NCBI GenBank assembly: GCA_009733715.1
Contig: WMKJ01000133.1
Coordinates: 1 to 29,474 of the forward strand
Direction: 5' to 3'
DNA from: Herpomyces periplanetae
Taxonomy: Eukaryota; Ascomycota; Laboulbeniomycetes; Herpomycetales; Herpomycetaceae
DNA length: 29,474 nt
Shown here piece by piece: positions 1-11,024 of this stretch. Position 1 is the first letter of the stretch, and every line of letters begins with the position of its first letter. The translations under genes and the position numbers were made by a program. Under the pieces are notes generated by a model that was given only the letters and a program-made list of their open reading frames with translations, did not search any database and had not been told where the DNA came from.

Positions 1-630
1 GGTCGAGTATGACAGATAGTCGAAATTTGCAGTTGTAGCTACACTTGTTTATTTAAATTTTATTGTGCCTTGTTCTACCAAGTGAACTATGCCGAGCTGA
101 AAACTATAGTATAATAATGTTTTGAAGCAGTTAGCTTCAGTAAAAGGTGGTCTCAGCGAGCTAGGGTTGAATATTTGTAGTTTCTAAGTGGCTTTTGATA
201 TTAGCCACTGCTTTATAAAAAGTTACTAACTGAGCTTAATGCTGATATCTTTTCGTGCTCTTAGCCAATCATCATTTCTAGATTCTAGATTGCCACTACC
301 TGATAATGCTTTCAACTTGATTGCATTGTTGTAGCTTCGATTTATTTCTCATACCACACCAGGTATGCTACGAATATTGCAGTTAGCGATGTTTGGTGAT
401 AATCGAATAGTGATTATTTCACCATCTCAAGTAGTGACATGTTCCCATGCGCTGTTCGCATATGCAAAATCTTGATAAATTTGTGTATCTAGCTCCAGCT
501 ACAGGGTGCAATATTGGGAAGAAATCATGTTTTTAATATAATTTTACTTCATCATTTCATAATATGCTTTACTTAGTCAGTTTACTTTAGTGAAACATCT
601 CTTACCTAGTGTGTGGACAAATTTGACTGT
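1..630 (+). repeat. LTR-like repeat, copy A (cut by window start)
   Basis: Positions about 150-620 resemble 11715-12330 in the same orientation. Shared blocks include agattgcca near 288, the stretch around 355-425 and the TA-rich block around 565-620. Positions 1-110 resemble 12345-12455, with aagtgaactatgccgagctg here against a near-identical block at 12427. Copies are clearly diverged, so the insertion is old. Because copy C sits directly after a copia pol C-terminus, the family is read as a copia LTR in plus orientation. The 1-110 part corresponds to the far end of copy C, so copy A may be two abutting LTR pieces. No coding function is seen. Confidence 0.55.
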
Positions 631-1319
631 TCTACCAAGAAAACAAATATAGTTGCAAGATAAAGTGTAACAATTGAGTGACGAAGGGGACATCAAAACG
701 AACCACCATCGAATATTTATAAAAATTGGGAAAAAATATTAGACGAAGTTGCTGTACGATTACTCTGAAATTTTGACGAATATTCAGATATACATGGATG
801 CTGTCTTTAAGATTTTATCATGATAAGATTTGTAATATTATAGAACAAGGTTTCTGCACAACTTTTGTTACACTAATATATTGATTGTGGCTATTGCTGA
901 AGCAAGTCAAATGATCATTTTGGAATTTTATCTGGTGTTCAGTGGTGAATAAATCTACCTACCAATTTCCAGGGAGGTTCACATGAATATGAGCTGTGAA
1001 ATAGTGCAAGCAACCGAACTTGCATCCGTCATCGAACTTTTTCGTTAATACCTATGACCTGCCGCCATATCTGTAATATGGGTGTCATTGAAAGACTGCC
1101 AAACTAATGTATTAAATTCGAAAAATGAATGTGAACGGTGGTAAACCCACTGTGCGCGGGGTGTGATGCCCGTATGCAGTAAGCGGGAAGGAACCAGCGC
1201 AAAGGCTTGATTGCAATGAAATAAAAGGGAATGCTTATTGATACAAGTCTTCTCCATTCCCTGCGTTTATTTGGATGAGCAGGCACATATTTTAGAAAAA
1301 TGGACAAACTGGACTGAGA
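631..1319. other. Unassigned stretch
   Basis: No gene is recognised. Two overlapping minus-strand ORFs of 67-70 codons (1045-1307) sit in a locally GC-richer patch. They lie next to the repeats at 1320-2640 and may be eroded retroelement sequence, but I see no domain motif to prove it. Confidence 0.4.
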
Positions 1320-1760
1320 AACAACTCAATAAGCACAGCAAAAACATCAAAGTCAGTGTTGGCCAGACAAAATATGGTTCCGAGCTAATTTAACAAATAG
1401 GCAGCAGCAGAAGAAATTTTAAATCAATAAAATCATCTAAAATGGAAGCAAAAATAAAAACGGGTCAATCTGCAAAATCCCAGTTGTTACGAAGATCTTG
1501 AACATGTTCCTTACACAGGGTGACTAAGCATTCTCTATCCAAGTCCGGCATCTCAGCCATATACACATGTACTTAACGCGAGGTTACTCCATTAGATTTT
1601 CGTGGTATTTTGAGAACGTTAAGAAATTTAAATGACAATCGAAATTAGTGCCACAATTACACCGCAAATACACTTAGTCGCTCCAATACTCACTCGCTGA
1701 ATATGCGAACACATCATTTCCACTAGTGCTTATTCAATTAAGGAATTATTCTTACGCATT
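1320..1760 (-). repeat. 0.45 kb repeat, copy 1
   Basis: This stretch resembles 3050-3500 in the same orientation. Matching blocks, in the same order and at similar spacing, are actcaataag (about 1326 and 3056), the block around 1350-1410 against 3105-3165, cagttgttacgaagatct against cacaactgagatct (about 1481 and 3216), the block ending atacacatgtactta against atacacatacaaattgc (about 1560 and 3297), and ccaatactca (about 1684 and 3418). It directly adjoins LTR-like copy B. On the minus strand it would lie just downstream of that LTR, so it could be the leader or early gag part of the same element. Strand is assigned on that inference. Confidence 0.6.
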
Positions 1761-2640
1761 AATTTGCAGCTTGGCGTAGTTTACTCTGCAGAAAAAGACA
1801 CAAGAAAGGGTAGCTCGGCTAAAGTAAACTAGCTATATGTAAATAAAGTAAATTATTAGTGAGACATGTAAAACAAGATTGATCCCTGAATGTCCAAACA
1901 TTAAGCGGATCTAGGAAAATTTAAATACTAAAGTAGCGAGGTGAAAGACTTAACCAAGTCAATGTTTTACTAAGCAACAACTAGTACTTAAAGCCACTTA
2001 GAGACTACATATCTCTAGTCCTAGTTCTCTACGATCATTGTGGTATTGAAGTTACCTGACCTTTGCTATTGGGTAACGAGCTACCTACCAACTAGCAACT
2101 TCCACCTAAAATTGCCGAGAGGCTTCCATTCCTCGCCCCGACTATGAGCTTAGCATAACCATCTTGATGCCAACTGTTCTAGATGGAGGGTGCTTGAAAC
2201 CCATCCGTGCAGCACTCCAGAGACAGTACTTTACGCCCGGACGCTTGCATTTCTTGACGGAAATGATACTGGCGCTGCATAGGTCAGCACGTAGGTTAAT
2301 TCTGATTTGAAAAGTGGTGCATAAGCCCTGCTATCTATCTACTATCTACGTGAAGTTATCTAATTACATGAGAAAAGCTATGCATAATAGCTAGCAGGTG
2401 TAAGGCGAATAGAATCATAGCAGTAGAGCATGCCGATTGCAGCCTTTTTAACAACCATTGTTATATTGCAAATTACCAATTAGAAACTTCTATCAAGGCT
2501 GCCAAGAGACTAACCACTCGGCATTCTGACCATAGAAAAAGCTGAGTACAAAAATAAAAAGCTATCATTCATAGCTCCCATCAACGAAAAAAGAAAAAAC
2601 ATCAGAATATGCCAAACACGGCACTATTCTGTAACAGAGG
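1755..2640 (-). repeat. LTR-like repeat, copy B (inverted)
   Basis: This is the reverse complement of much of copy C (11460-12460). Bases 1825-1849 match the complement of 12243-12267 exactly over 25 bases. Further shared blocks are tttcacctcg with the following ctttagtatttaaa, the block around 2200-2260 against 11610-11680, gctatcattcatagctccc against the complement of 11515-11534, and gccaaacacggc against the complement of about 11467-11478. Compared with copy C it lacks a central portion and has extra sequence near 2340-2520. It is an old, diverged copy, inverted relative to copies A and C. Confidence 0.7.
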
Positions 2641-3049
2641 GCAACTTGATAAAAGGAGCTGCACCTTTTTAATTTATCGTCAGCTTTTGCCAAGATACTT
2701 TTATCTGAGTCTTAGGGTGATTACACTTTGTTATATCCTAAAGCAATATCATTTGAGCAGTCGACGTTAGTCGCACGTGAAGAATATGGTTATGATGCCG
2801 ATATAGGTCTCTCAACTTGCAGTGAGTAGAAGACAAAAAAATTGCACTGTCTGGAGGAAAGAACAACTCAACATATGCAAGAGAACAAACTGGTGAAAGA
2901 AGACAGTTCGGTAAATAGATAGACTACAAGAAGGTATATATATATTGCACATTTTCACTCTACATGTTACTGTTTAAATGGTGAACACGAAATATAATTG
3001 TGATCAAGGGTGAAGTAACTACAACTACCCAAATTAGGGGACTATGCAA
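2641..3049. other. Unassigned stretch between repeats
   Basis: No ORF or domain is recognised. A short block around 2845-2885 faintly resembles 11418-11450, too short to rely on. Confidence 0.4.
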
Positions 3050-3500
3050 GATCTACTCAATAAGGTAATAGGGCAAAAGCCTGCCGAGAACAATCACAAT
3101 ATTAATATCAGTATGGACCAGGCACAACATATGTTTCCACCTCAATACGGGACCAACAGCAAGGGAGTTTCTGCCATATGAACAGCCAAAAGTTATTGAC
3201 CTACAATATTCCTATCACAACTGAGATCTCGGACATCTTAATTACACGAGACGGCCAAACTGACTCCATACAAGCCCTACTTGTCTCGATAGTTTATACA
3301 CATACAAATTGCTAAGCTGTTCTTCCAAAAAAAAATTTCTTTTTATGATATTCTGACGCAATTGAAATGGCAATCAAAATCAATGTTCCAGTGTTATCGC
3401 GAATGCGCTTGAGTACCCCAATACTCATTTCATGAGTGAAAAGCACATTTCTGCGCATTCTCATAAAATTAGAGAATTAAAAATGGGGACGTTACTTCCT
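3050..3500 (-). repeat. 0.45 kb repeat, copy 2
   Basis: This is the second copy of the repeat at 1320-1760, in the same orientation and about 1.73 kb further along. Block order is kept, and the copies differ by many substitutions and small gaps. No flanking LTR-like copy is obvious beyond 3500. I see no coding potential. Confidence 0.6.
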
Positions 3501-4490
3501 GCAATTATTGCCAAACAATAATAAGCCCTTTCAACAGACTAACCAACCCCTTGCATGGATAATATTACTGCCAATGCCCTCAGTATTGGTCTTCGATTTC
3601 TTGAGTGACGCAAGAATCCGCACACATCAAGCGACAACTGCTAACTGCATCAGGGAATCATAAGTAATGCTAGGAATTGTTGTTCAAATCGGCAGTTATG
3701 TATTCCTTCCATGTGACGTGCCGCACAGTAGATTTGCTCAACGAATACATGCTACGAATTATTTCCTCTTAACCCTAGGCTTAAGACGGAACATAAGCCA
3801 GAAATACAAGGCATGATGAAAGGTAACTGCACAACTAATTACAGAAGTATACTTAATACGATATGGGAGACTAAAAACGGAAGATGTCTAGCAGGCGGGT
3901 AGTCACGATAGCATACAATACTAAGCGCATAGGAGCACTAAAAGTATTAAAAGGGAATAAATAAGGAATAAGGCTCTAGTTTGAGGAAAAAACGGTAAGG
4001 AGATAGAGAAGCTCTGTCTTTCGTCTAGAAGTCGTGGATCCCGGACTATTATGTCAACTTACGTTTGTATACTATTTTTAAGTTAGTAGAAGAATGCTGC
4101 AGGAATGAACAGTGGTCTCGTGAGGAAGCGTGCTGTGGTCGTTTTTTAAGATTAATAGAGCCTCAAAGATAACTGAATCGAACAGACTGTTCCATCAAAT
4201 GTTACATTAAAATCTCGTTCGGATAAGTCGTTGCAACGCGTCAGTTCAATATCAATTGACAATGAGAGCGATTTTCGGTTCAGTGAGTGTTTTCCGTCAA
4301 TGTCTTAGTGGCTTAATATTAACATGGTGAATGTTCTAGCCGATTATTTATACAGTATGGTTTGAGTGATGTTGCGGTTAAACAGTGATTATCAGTATGT
4401 ATCAAAGAGCAGCCACTAACGATCAGAAGTTCGCATTCTTGATGGTTTGTTGGAAATCAATGGCATTACAACTGGCAATAACTATTTGAT
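3501..4490. other. Unassigned, probably decayed repeat DNA
   Basis: No ORF of note and no domain motif on either strand. It lies between repeats and the copia pre-integrase fragment, so eroded retroelement leader or gag is a reasonable guess, but nothing in the sequence confirms it. Confidence 0.35.
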
Positions 4491-4499
4491 CACTATGTA

Positions 4500-5000
4500 G
4501 CTTTCGGCTAATACTTCCATAGAAATTCAGTGGTTTAGTGCGGTAACTGTAAAACAGGAGAGGGTATTGTCAGAGTAGTGGCGTTGACTCAGAATGACGG
4601 ACTATACCATGTTCATTAGCGTTCGGGTGGGTAGAACTGCCCTGCGGATATCGAAGCATAGTAGAATGGGGGATTAAGACGCTCTACGGTTGCAGAAGCC
4701 AAACGTTTTGCGTTAAGTGATATATGTATCTGCTTGGGGGAACGTGCATAGGAACATACTGTCATGAGTTAATGATACAGGTAATACCACTTCAGGCACA
4801 ACTATTATTGATACCAGATAAAATGGTTAAGTCAAAATTTATCTTACTAAGCCGAAGAGGGAATATCCGGATGAGTACAACCAATTGTAACGGATGGGAG
4901 GTCTAATGTTGAGAGATCCGGGGTCCCACGGGTGAAAAATAAACCATTCCAATTCGTTTGTTATCTTGTGAGGGTTATTCATATTCTCGACATCGGTTAA
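4500..5000 (+). mobile_element. Copia-type relic: gag-pre-integrase part
   Basis: Short translated stretches recall the GAG-pre-integrase domain of Ty1/copia polyproteins. VVALTQNDGLYHVH (about 4574-4615) fits the conserved DGLYHV-type strand. AEAKRFALS (about 4692-4718) fits the position where family members have an EAHRRLGH-like motif. The element is broken, with several interruptions, and looks old. No paired LTRs can be assigned with certainty. Orientation agrees with the RNase H fragment at 5950-6560, so the two may be parts of one relic with the middle lost or unrecognisable. Confidence 0.45.
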
Positions 5001-5949
5001 ATGTATGGCTGAATATTTTGATACTTGGTACATGATCTAGACATTAAAAAAGTATTAAATTAAACGGCAAAAGAGTGGATATCAAAATATTTCATATTTG
5101 GAAGATTAAGTGAAGTCGTAAAGCAACTATCATCTTACTTACCCCGAACATTGGATAATAACTAATCTCAAAATTCTTCTAATCGCTCTTAAATTTTGTA
5201 TGAATGTTTTATTAAATACTTTGTGTCTACAGAATTTGAAAGAAATTGAATTGTGCATCAATACTGAAAAAATGAATCTTACAGTGTCCTTTGAAATATC
5301 ACCACACTGATACCCCTGTATACTTCCCTGAATGCCCGCAAGCCGACATCAGTCGCTGCTGAATATATACTATTATTAACGGAACTCATGCGTGCCTGGT
5401 TACAGTAATTGACACTGTTACCATCAAACATGCGCTACATCAGCCGCAGTTCCCCTCATGAAAGGTATGAGCACAGTCTCGATAATCCTCGTGCCCCCAC
5501 CCTCTTAGTCTTATAGTACGAACCAATAGGCCGCGGCTGCCCTTTCAAGCTAAGTTAAAAATATGTGGGATGGTTGGAGTATCTCCTCTTGCTGCACCGT
5601 GTGAAGGGGGTTACAGCTTCCCACTAGTTGGCCCCTCGCTCAAAGTTATCAGCAGCACCGAGTTTTGTTGAAGCATCCGGTCTGCTTTGCGATAAACGGA
5701 ATTCCCGCCAGAGCTAATTTTTGTGGCTTTTAAGCCGCTCAGACCGTGAAGAATCAGCGCCTTAAACAGTAATTTCTCAATTTCTATCCAACAGCTACTC
5801 ACTAGGCAGCGGATTCCTTAAAGCGTCTTGTAAATAAATTAGTCTGACATTCTCTGTTAAACTCTTAATAGTATAAAGGGTCAGAGTAGGTGCTTAATTT
5901 TCCTTTTTAAAGCAGACACAAGATCCTGCAGTGTCCCTTAGTCACTCAG
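5001..5949. other. Unassigned, with a GC-richer block at 5300-5830
   Basis: The first 300 bases are AT-rich and featureless. Positions 5300-5830 are visibly richer in G and C than their surroundings and contain a 63-codon minus-strand ORF (5611-5802) with no domain I recognise. Lying between two copia-like fragments, the block may be eroded pol sequence. I cannot show that from motifs. Confidence 0.35.
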
Positions 5950-6560
5950 CTTTGAGGAAGGAATGAGTTGTTTTTGCCCTAATATTGCGTCAAATTTTCT
6001 TTGGCGGACTATAAAAAAACCCAACTCCTCCGTCTATCTATCATTCCTCAAGTTGCCAATCGTTACGTTATTTCATATAGTATGCTTTTGTCACTGAAGA
6101 CCTCTTAAGAATTTTCTCTATTGCGTGAAGTTTATACACCGTCCTGTATACAGTTCCGCGTTTCTTCTTCATATTACCTTGCTTGTTATGACTTGTGCTC
6201 AGCTTTAAGTTCAGATAGCCCTCTCTTGACTCCCTTATCCATCACTTGCTTATTCTCTTGATTGTTTTAGATTGTCCAATTCGTCGGCAAACTATATCCT
6301 TGTCTCTCAATATGGTAGAAGCAGATGGGCCCCATATTGACATCTTACTAGTGTATTTCGCATATGGCATATGGCTAGCATCAACTACCAAAGGGATACC
6401 ACTTCAGGCTGCAACGAAGTGAAATCTCTTTAAAGCCTAAATAAGGACTTCCGGACAAAGAGTTTACAGAAGTCGAAGAAGTGCGGTTCCTTTCACCAAG
6501 TCATTCTCTTTCCCCCGAGAATCCTTGGGGCACCTTTCCTCATTTTTTTAACTAATAGCT
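5950..6560 (+). mobile_element. Copia-type relic: RNase H region
   Basis: Positions about 6370-6540 resemble 10612-10790 at DNA level. The blocks are tatggct, the block ataccacttcagg against gtaccgcatcagg, and tcctttcaccaagtcattctc against tccttccatcaagccattctc. A short translated stretch, ASINYQRDTTSGC, fits the D-x-W/Y-x(n)-STSGY signature of copia RNase H. Upstream homology to 10400-10610 is weaker. The fragment is broken and old. On the plus strand it would follow the pre-integrase fragment at 4500-5000, at a spacing shorter than in a whole copia element. Confidence 0.5.
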
Positions 6561-7141
6561 AACTATAATTCGAACTCAGTACATTGTTATAATTTTCTAT
6601 TATCTGGTTGATGATAATTTAGTGTCATGTGATGTGTCGACCTAAACCAAATCGGTTTATTGTGGACCATACTCATTGCATAGAGTGTTAAAGTTTCCTC
6701 TAGTAGGTACACAGTTTCTTCACCTTTTTGACCCTTCGTTTCTACAAACGCGTCGTAACGCATACTTTGTCGCAGTGGACTAACGTATGGTTTACGTGCA
6801 CCACGAGATAATCGTTCAGTTCCCCACGCTAATTAAATTGCTCGGGATACGTTTGTCGCGGAGGATCTCACGATAGGACTAATATACAAATGATACATTA
6901 TAAAAATTAGGAAAAGCTACCGACTTCCATTGTAACAATTAGCCTAACGAAATTAAATGTGTAATAAAGTTTGCTCTAAGTTTGAATTATCGTGTGGGTG
7001 CTTTTGAATGTTCCTGCATGAAGTCCAATTACAGGACCTTGGGTGTGGCTGTGTGAAGAGCTCGCTCGCTTGATTATAAAGCCTTTCCCTAGAACAATTC
7101 ATTGCCTATTCTGATATTTCTTTATACATTATACCGACTCG
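6561..7141. other. Unassigned stretch
   Basis: No gene recognised. Mixed composition until about 6900, then sharply more AT-rich. This may be the tail of the copia relic, but no pol C-terminus or LTR could be recognised here. Confidence 0.35.
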
Positions 7142-7399
7142 ATGTATCTTCACAATAAGTGTTGTATTATTCTTGCATTTCATTTATTTACGCTAATTTT
7201 GAATGCAAATTACTTTGTACCTACCTACTATAATTTGACCTGTGGCGAAGGAACACCCAAATCCGATCCCGTTTATAGCACTTCTGCAAATGTCATAAAG
7301 CATTGGTACTCCTTGTATTATCGTGAACAGAGCAAGTGGCTTGTATTTTATTTGTATCGCATGTTTGTTTGCAATATTTGGCGCCTGATGCACAAGTAA
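7142..7399 (+). CDS. Putative small secreted protein or fragment
   Basis: An 85-codon ORF starts at an ATG. Residues about 7-22 are hydrophobic (CCIILAFHLFTLILNA) and look like a signal peptide. They are followed by YYNLTCGEGTPKSDPVYST, a segment placed where fungal RNase-like effectors carry their short aromatic-x-Cys motif. The stretch around the Cys is shared with the minus-strand ORF at 13901-14191 at about three quarters DNA identity, with mainly conservative residue changes. The rest of the ORF is Tyr/Trp/Lys-rich and unlike any family I know. At 85 residues it is shorter than typical RNase-like effectors of roughly 110-130. It could be a small secreted protein, a first exon or a remnant. 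No neighbour supports the call. Confidence 0.35.
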   Translation: MYLHNKCCIILAFHLFTLILNANYFVPTYYNLTCGEGTPKSDPVYSTSANVIKHWYSLYYREQSKWLVFYLYRMFVCNIWRLMHK

Positions 7400-9089
7400 A
7401 CTAAGTGGATGACAAGGATCAGTGCAACATCGTTGTTTAGCTGTATGAATTGAACCAGTAGCTTATTTTAATGTTGTACCTGCAATCTTTTAACAATGTT
7501 TAGTGGATGATTTAGAAATAATTTGCGTTGAAAGCTAGGGCTAACGACAAATAATCTTCACTATTATATAACCTTAATAAGTGCGACATGAAACTTACAT
7601 TTCAATATTTATGAATAATCTCTTTTAACATTCGAATTCTATATTAATATCCAGAAGCTCTTTCGACATACTCTTTAAATTAAATTTTAACTATATTTAA
7701 TTCTCTACCCAATATTGAACTTTTTCCCAAAACTATTAATTATTTTCAATCATTGCTTGGTTAATTACTTGCAAAAGGTTAAATGGAAGTGAAGCTTGGT
7801 ACTCAACGGGTTAGAATATTTCTTCCTGATGACCGTTTGTCCCGTCTATTCGGCTTAATGGACTTTTGTGATAAAACACACTCAAAAAAAGTAAATTATG
7901 GCGATAGGTATATAAATATTAATTGAAATTGTGTATAGGGCTAATGTATCTACTAGTGCTGTTGTACTATATTTACACGACGTAGAATTCCAAAAAGTAT
8001 ACGGGAATATTAATAAATCTCTATTCAAAAATGACAGTTTTGCTCATGTACAATAATATGTGACTTCCAAAAGTTTTGATTAAAACAATATCCGTCTCCT
8101 CATAATATTTAATTATAAGCAACTTATGAATGAAGGTATTTTTTTTGCTTTAGAGTAATAAATTCTCAACAATGGTGAAAGTAGAGATTAGAAGTTAAAT
8201 AACTGTCGGGACTTTATCACATATTTGTATAAATTTTAGGACCTGCGTTTCTGTCAATTATCAGAATAACAAAAATTTAAGCATATCAAAAAATTATTTT
8301 GGCAATAGCATTAGCTAATTTATAGTAAGAACTTAAATTTAAATTATAATTGATTATTTAGTAAAGCCCAACCAACAAAACATCAGTGCGTTTGCACATG
8401 CAATGATAATGCACAATTTTATAGCATTTTTTATTATTTAAAATTCTGCTGCTTCCAAAATTGTCGAACTCGATAGAGGTATACAGTATTAACAACTAGC
8501 TGTCGATCCTATGAAATATTTAAACGAAATTATAAAATTCGTTACACATGTTAAATATTAAGACATTTTACGCCCTCTACAGGGTATGCAAATTATATTC
8601 TATTTGATACACAAAATTGTATTTACCTAAATAATTTTTAAGGAATGCCATCGATAAATTTACTAAAGTATGAACTTAAAAAAATTTATAGATCGATATA
8701 AATTTAAATATATTGTAAGAAAACCGATAGGCATGTCTGAGGTATCTATCTTATGTATGACTATATTCTTCCTGTTCTAACTATTTGAGTTTGAGTTGTG
8801 ATCTGTAAATATGAAAAAATAATAAAATTTACGAAATGATGATTTGAATATCAGGAACAGACGTTATAGCACGCTCGGTTATATGTTTTCTATAATGATG
8901 GCCCTGCCCCGTTAATCGACTAAATTTTATCTTCAAACTTTTTTTCAATGTGATAAAAGTATTATTCCATTAATTTGGAATCAAATAAAGAAAATTCTAA
9001 AATATATACAGTGATAATTATTAAATAAAATAACAAAAAGTACGTTTAAGTTATATTACGTACAATTAAAGTTTAGTACCGGTGAAGGA
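7400..9089. other. Very AT-rich gene-free stretch
   Basis: Long runs of A and T, stops in all frames, and no repeat or domain that I recognise. Base composition is markedly more AT-rich than at 1-6500 or 10300-12400. Confidence 0.6.
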
Positions 9090-9302
9090 ATGTCATATGC
9101 TGTTGCTGTGATCAAAGGCAAAATAGCGGCTATTTTCGTAAATAATTTTTTATACCTACTCTTGTACCAATGGCGCTGGTATCGTGAAAAAATAAACAGG
9201 TTGTCTCTGCAAACTTCGTCCAACATTTTATGCAGAAACTTCCGTCAAAGAATTTCTGATGTGGAAATTTTAAGTTTGTTCAACGCCTACGTCGTATTGT
9301 AA
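9090..9302 (+). pseudogene. Short ORF resembling an effector C-terminal segment
   Basis: This 70-codon ORF begins with SYAVAVIKGKIAAIFVNN. The pattern is a tyrosine followed by alternating hydrophobic residues, then a turn and a second hydrophobic strand. This arrangement recalls the last strands of RNase-like fungal effectors and is seen in several other short ORFs of the window. The remainder (Trp, Arg, Asn, Ser-rich) shows nothing further. No signal peptide is present. Similarity is by eye only, and chance is a serious alternative in DNA this AT-rich. If real it is a fragment, not a complete gene. Confidence 0.2.
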
Positions 9303-10279
9303 TGTGTTAATACACCAGAGCAATGTTATTGGTACGATCAGGAATGAAATAGCATTATTTTGAAAACCGTCCAATGATTGTCTATCACGTTAAAAAGAGA
9401 TCAAGTATATCTAGTTAATTTTGACACGAATCACGGCCTAACTTTCCTAATTAGTATTATTCAGAGCGATTTACCATAATTTAAAATAAAAGTAACAATA
9501 CCCGCTAATAAACTTTAAGGAAAAGCATATATATTTAAAAGGTCTCTTACCAATTACTCTTTGATTACTTTTAAACCCTTTAATATTCAATTGGTCCCAG
9601 TTGCACCTCACTGTAATCGAATTCCCACTATGAACTTCCTCAAAACAGTATCTATAAGCAAAATGGTCTGCTATGAATTACACCAACTTTACCGATGAGC
9701 AATTTATCAATTATCTAGATCCGAATTTGGCTCATCACATAAGAAATGCTGTACAGCGACAAAGTATGGTATATATCGTTGAATGATCAGCATTAGCCAT
9801 AAGTGAGATGTTACTGCCTCGTTACCGAATCTGAAATGGAAACCAAATAACTATTGAAGGACGAACTAACGAACAAACAAGCAGTGTGTAAGAAAAGCTG
9901 CAGAAGACCTCATTTCTGTGCTCTTAGTCTCATTGTGCTGGAAATTTAGACACCCTTTATATATGTCTGGGTATTCATTCTCAAGATATGAGCATTTAGA
10001 CAACTTTTAGGTTTAATACTTTTCCGGGTTCTCAAAAATCTGGTAATAGTAGTTTTATGGATTAATTTAATTACATAATCTGATGATGTTTTTAAACCAC
10101 GTCCTAAGCATTGTAAATAATGTTTTTCTTAGTGTCGCATGTCGCGTGCACGATTTTGCTTAAAATTTCGCAATTGTACCTTCAAAAATCGTTTTTCCAG
10201 CGCCACACGTGAATATTTTTATAGATTTTCGGAATATTCATGTTTTAGTTGAGAATAGAACACTTTAGGTGTCAGCTCC
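9303..10279. other. Unassigned AT-rich stretch
   Basis: No ORF of note, no repeat recognised and no RNA gene signature. Confidence 0.5.
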
Positions 10280-11007
10280 ATGTATAAAGAAGGTTTGAAT
10301 ATCCTCTTCGAATTTGCTTGCTATTAACTGTGAGTTGATGCCGGATATCCTTTTTACGAGCCCTTGTGCGATTTGGAAGGTTTTGAATTTTTAAGGTCGC
10401 AAAATCCGACTCTGACAGACTGTAAAAGAACACGAATCCTCCGTCATCTCCCAATATTTCCTTAAATTAGAAATCTTATTTCTTTATTTTGAATACTTTG
10501 AGCTTCCTTTCCCCATAGTTTTTCTAGTCATTTTTACTAATACATTGGCTCGACTTCTTGTTCATTCCTTTATATTACATATAGTCTCTGTTTTCTTGAC
10601 TGTGTCCATTTTATATGGCTGATGTCGATTACTCGTGGGGTACCGCATCAGGATATAATACAGTGAGTAGTCCCTTTGATACTTGAAAAATAATTTTCGA
10701 ACAAAAGTTGACAATGAGTTGAAGTACAGTTCCTTCCATCAAGCCATTCTCCTCTCCGGATCCAAAAGACTCACCCCCTGCTTTCTCCTTGTCTTGTAAT
10801 CATATTCGTAATGTTTTGCCGGATTCACTATTACTTCTCTCATGTAATCATGGATCTATTTCCAGACACATCGTCCTTTCCCTTGAACATAAGTCCCTCC
10901 TCTCGAAGTTTGATGTGCCTGCTTTGCTACCTATCTCGGCAATGTCGGTGAAAAGTTGCCTGAAGGATACCATGCTAAAATTTTACTTTCACCGTAACGA
11001 ACTCTAA
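10280..11007 (+). mobile_element. Copia-type relic: RNase H and pol C-terminus
   Basis: ADVDYSWGTASGY (about 10619-10656) fits the D-x-D-x-W/Y ... S-GY signature of copia RNase H, and the region downstream to 10790 fits the W-x-SK-Q and S-STEAE neighbourhood in order. At 10789-11007 an open stretch contains SRHIVLSLEH, and its end matches the copia pol C-terminus pattern (RHID...H, then LPT-x-M-x-AD-LTK, then KF-x-x-HR-x-x-L). It ends in HRNEL. The DNA is partly homologous to 5950-6560. The element is broken and only its 3' part is recognisable. The LTR-like copy C lies 450 bases downstream in the same orientation, as expected for a 3' LTR. Confidence 0.6.
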
Positions 11008-11024
11008 AGATCATAGTTCCATCT

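Noticed and set aside
3765-3780. Telomere-like ttaaccctag
   Set aside because: A single unit, not an array.
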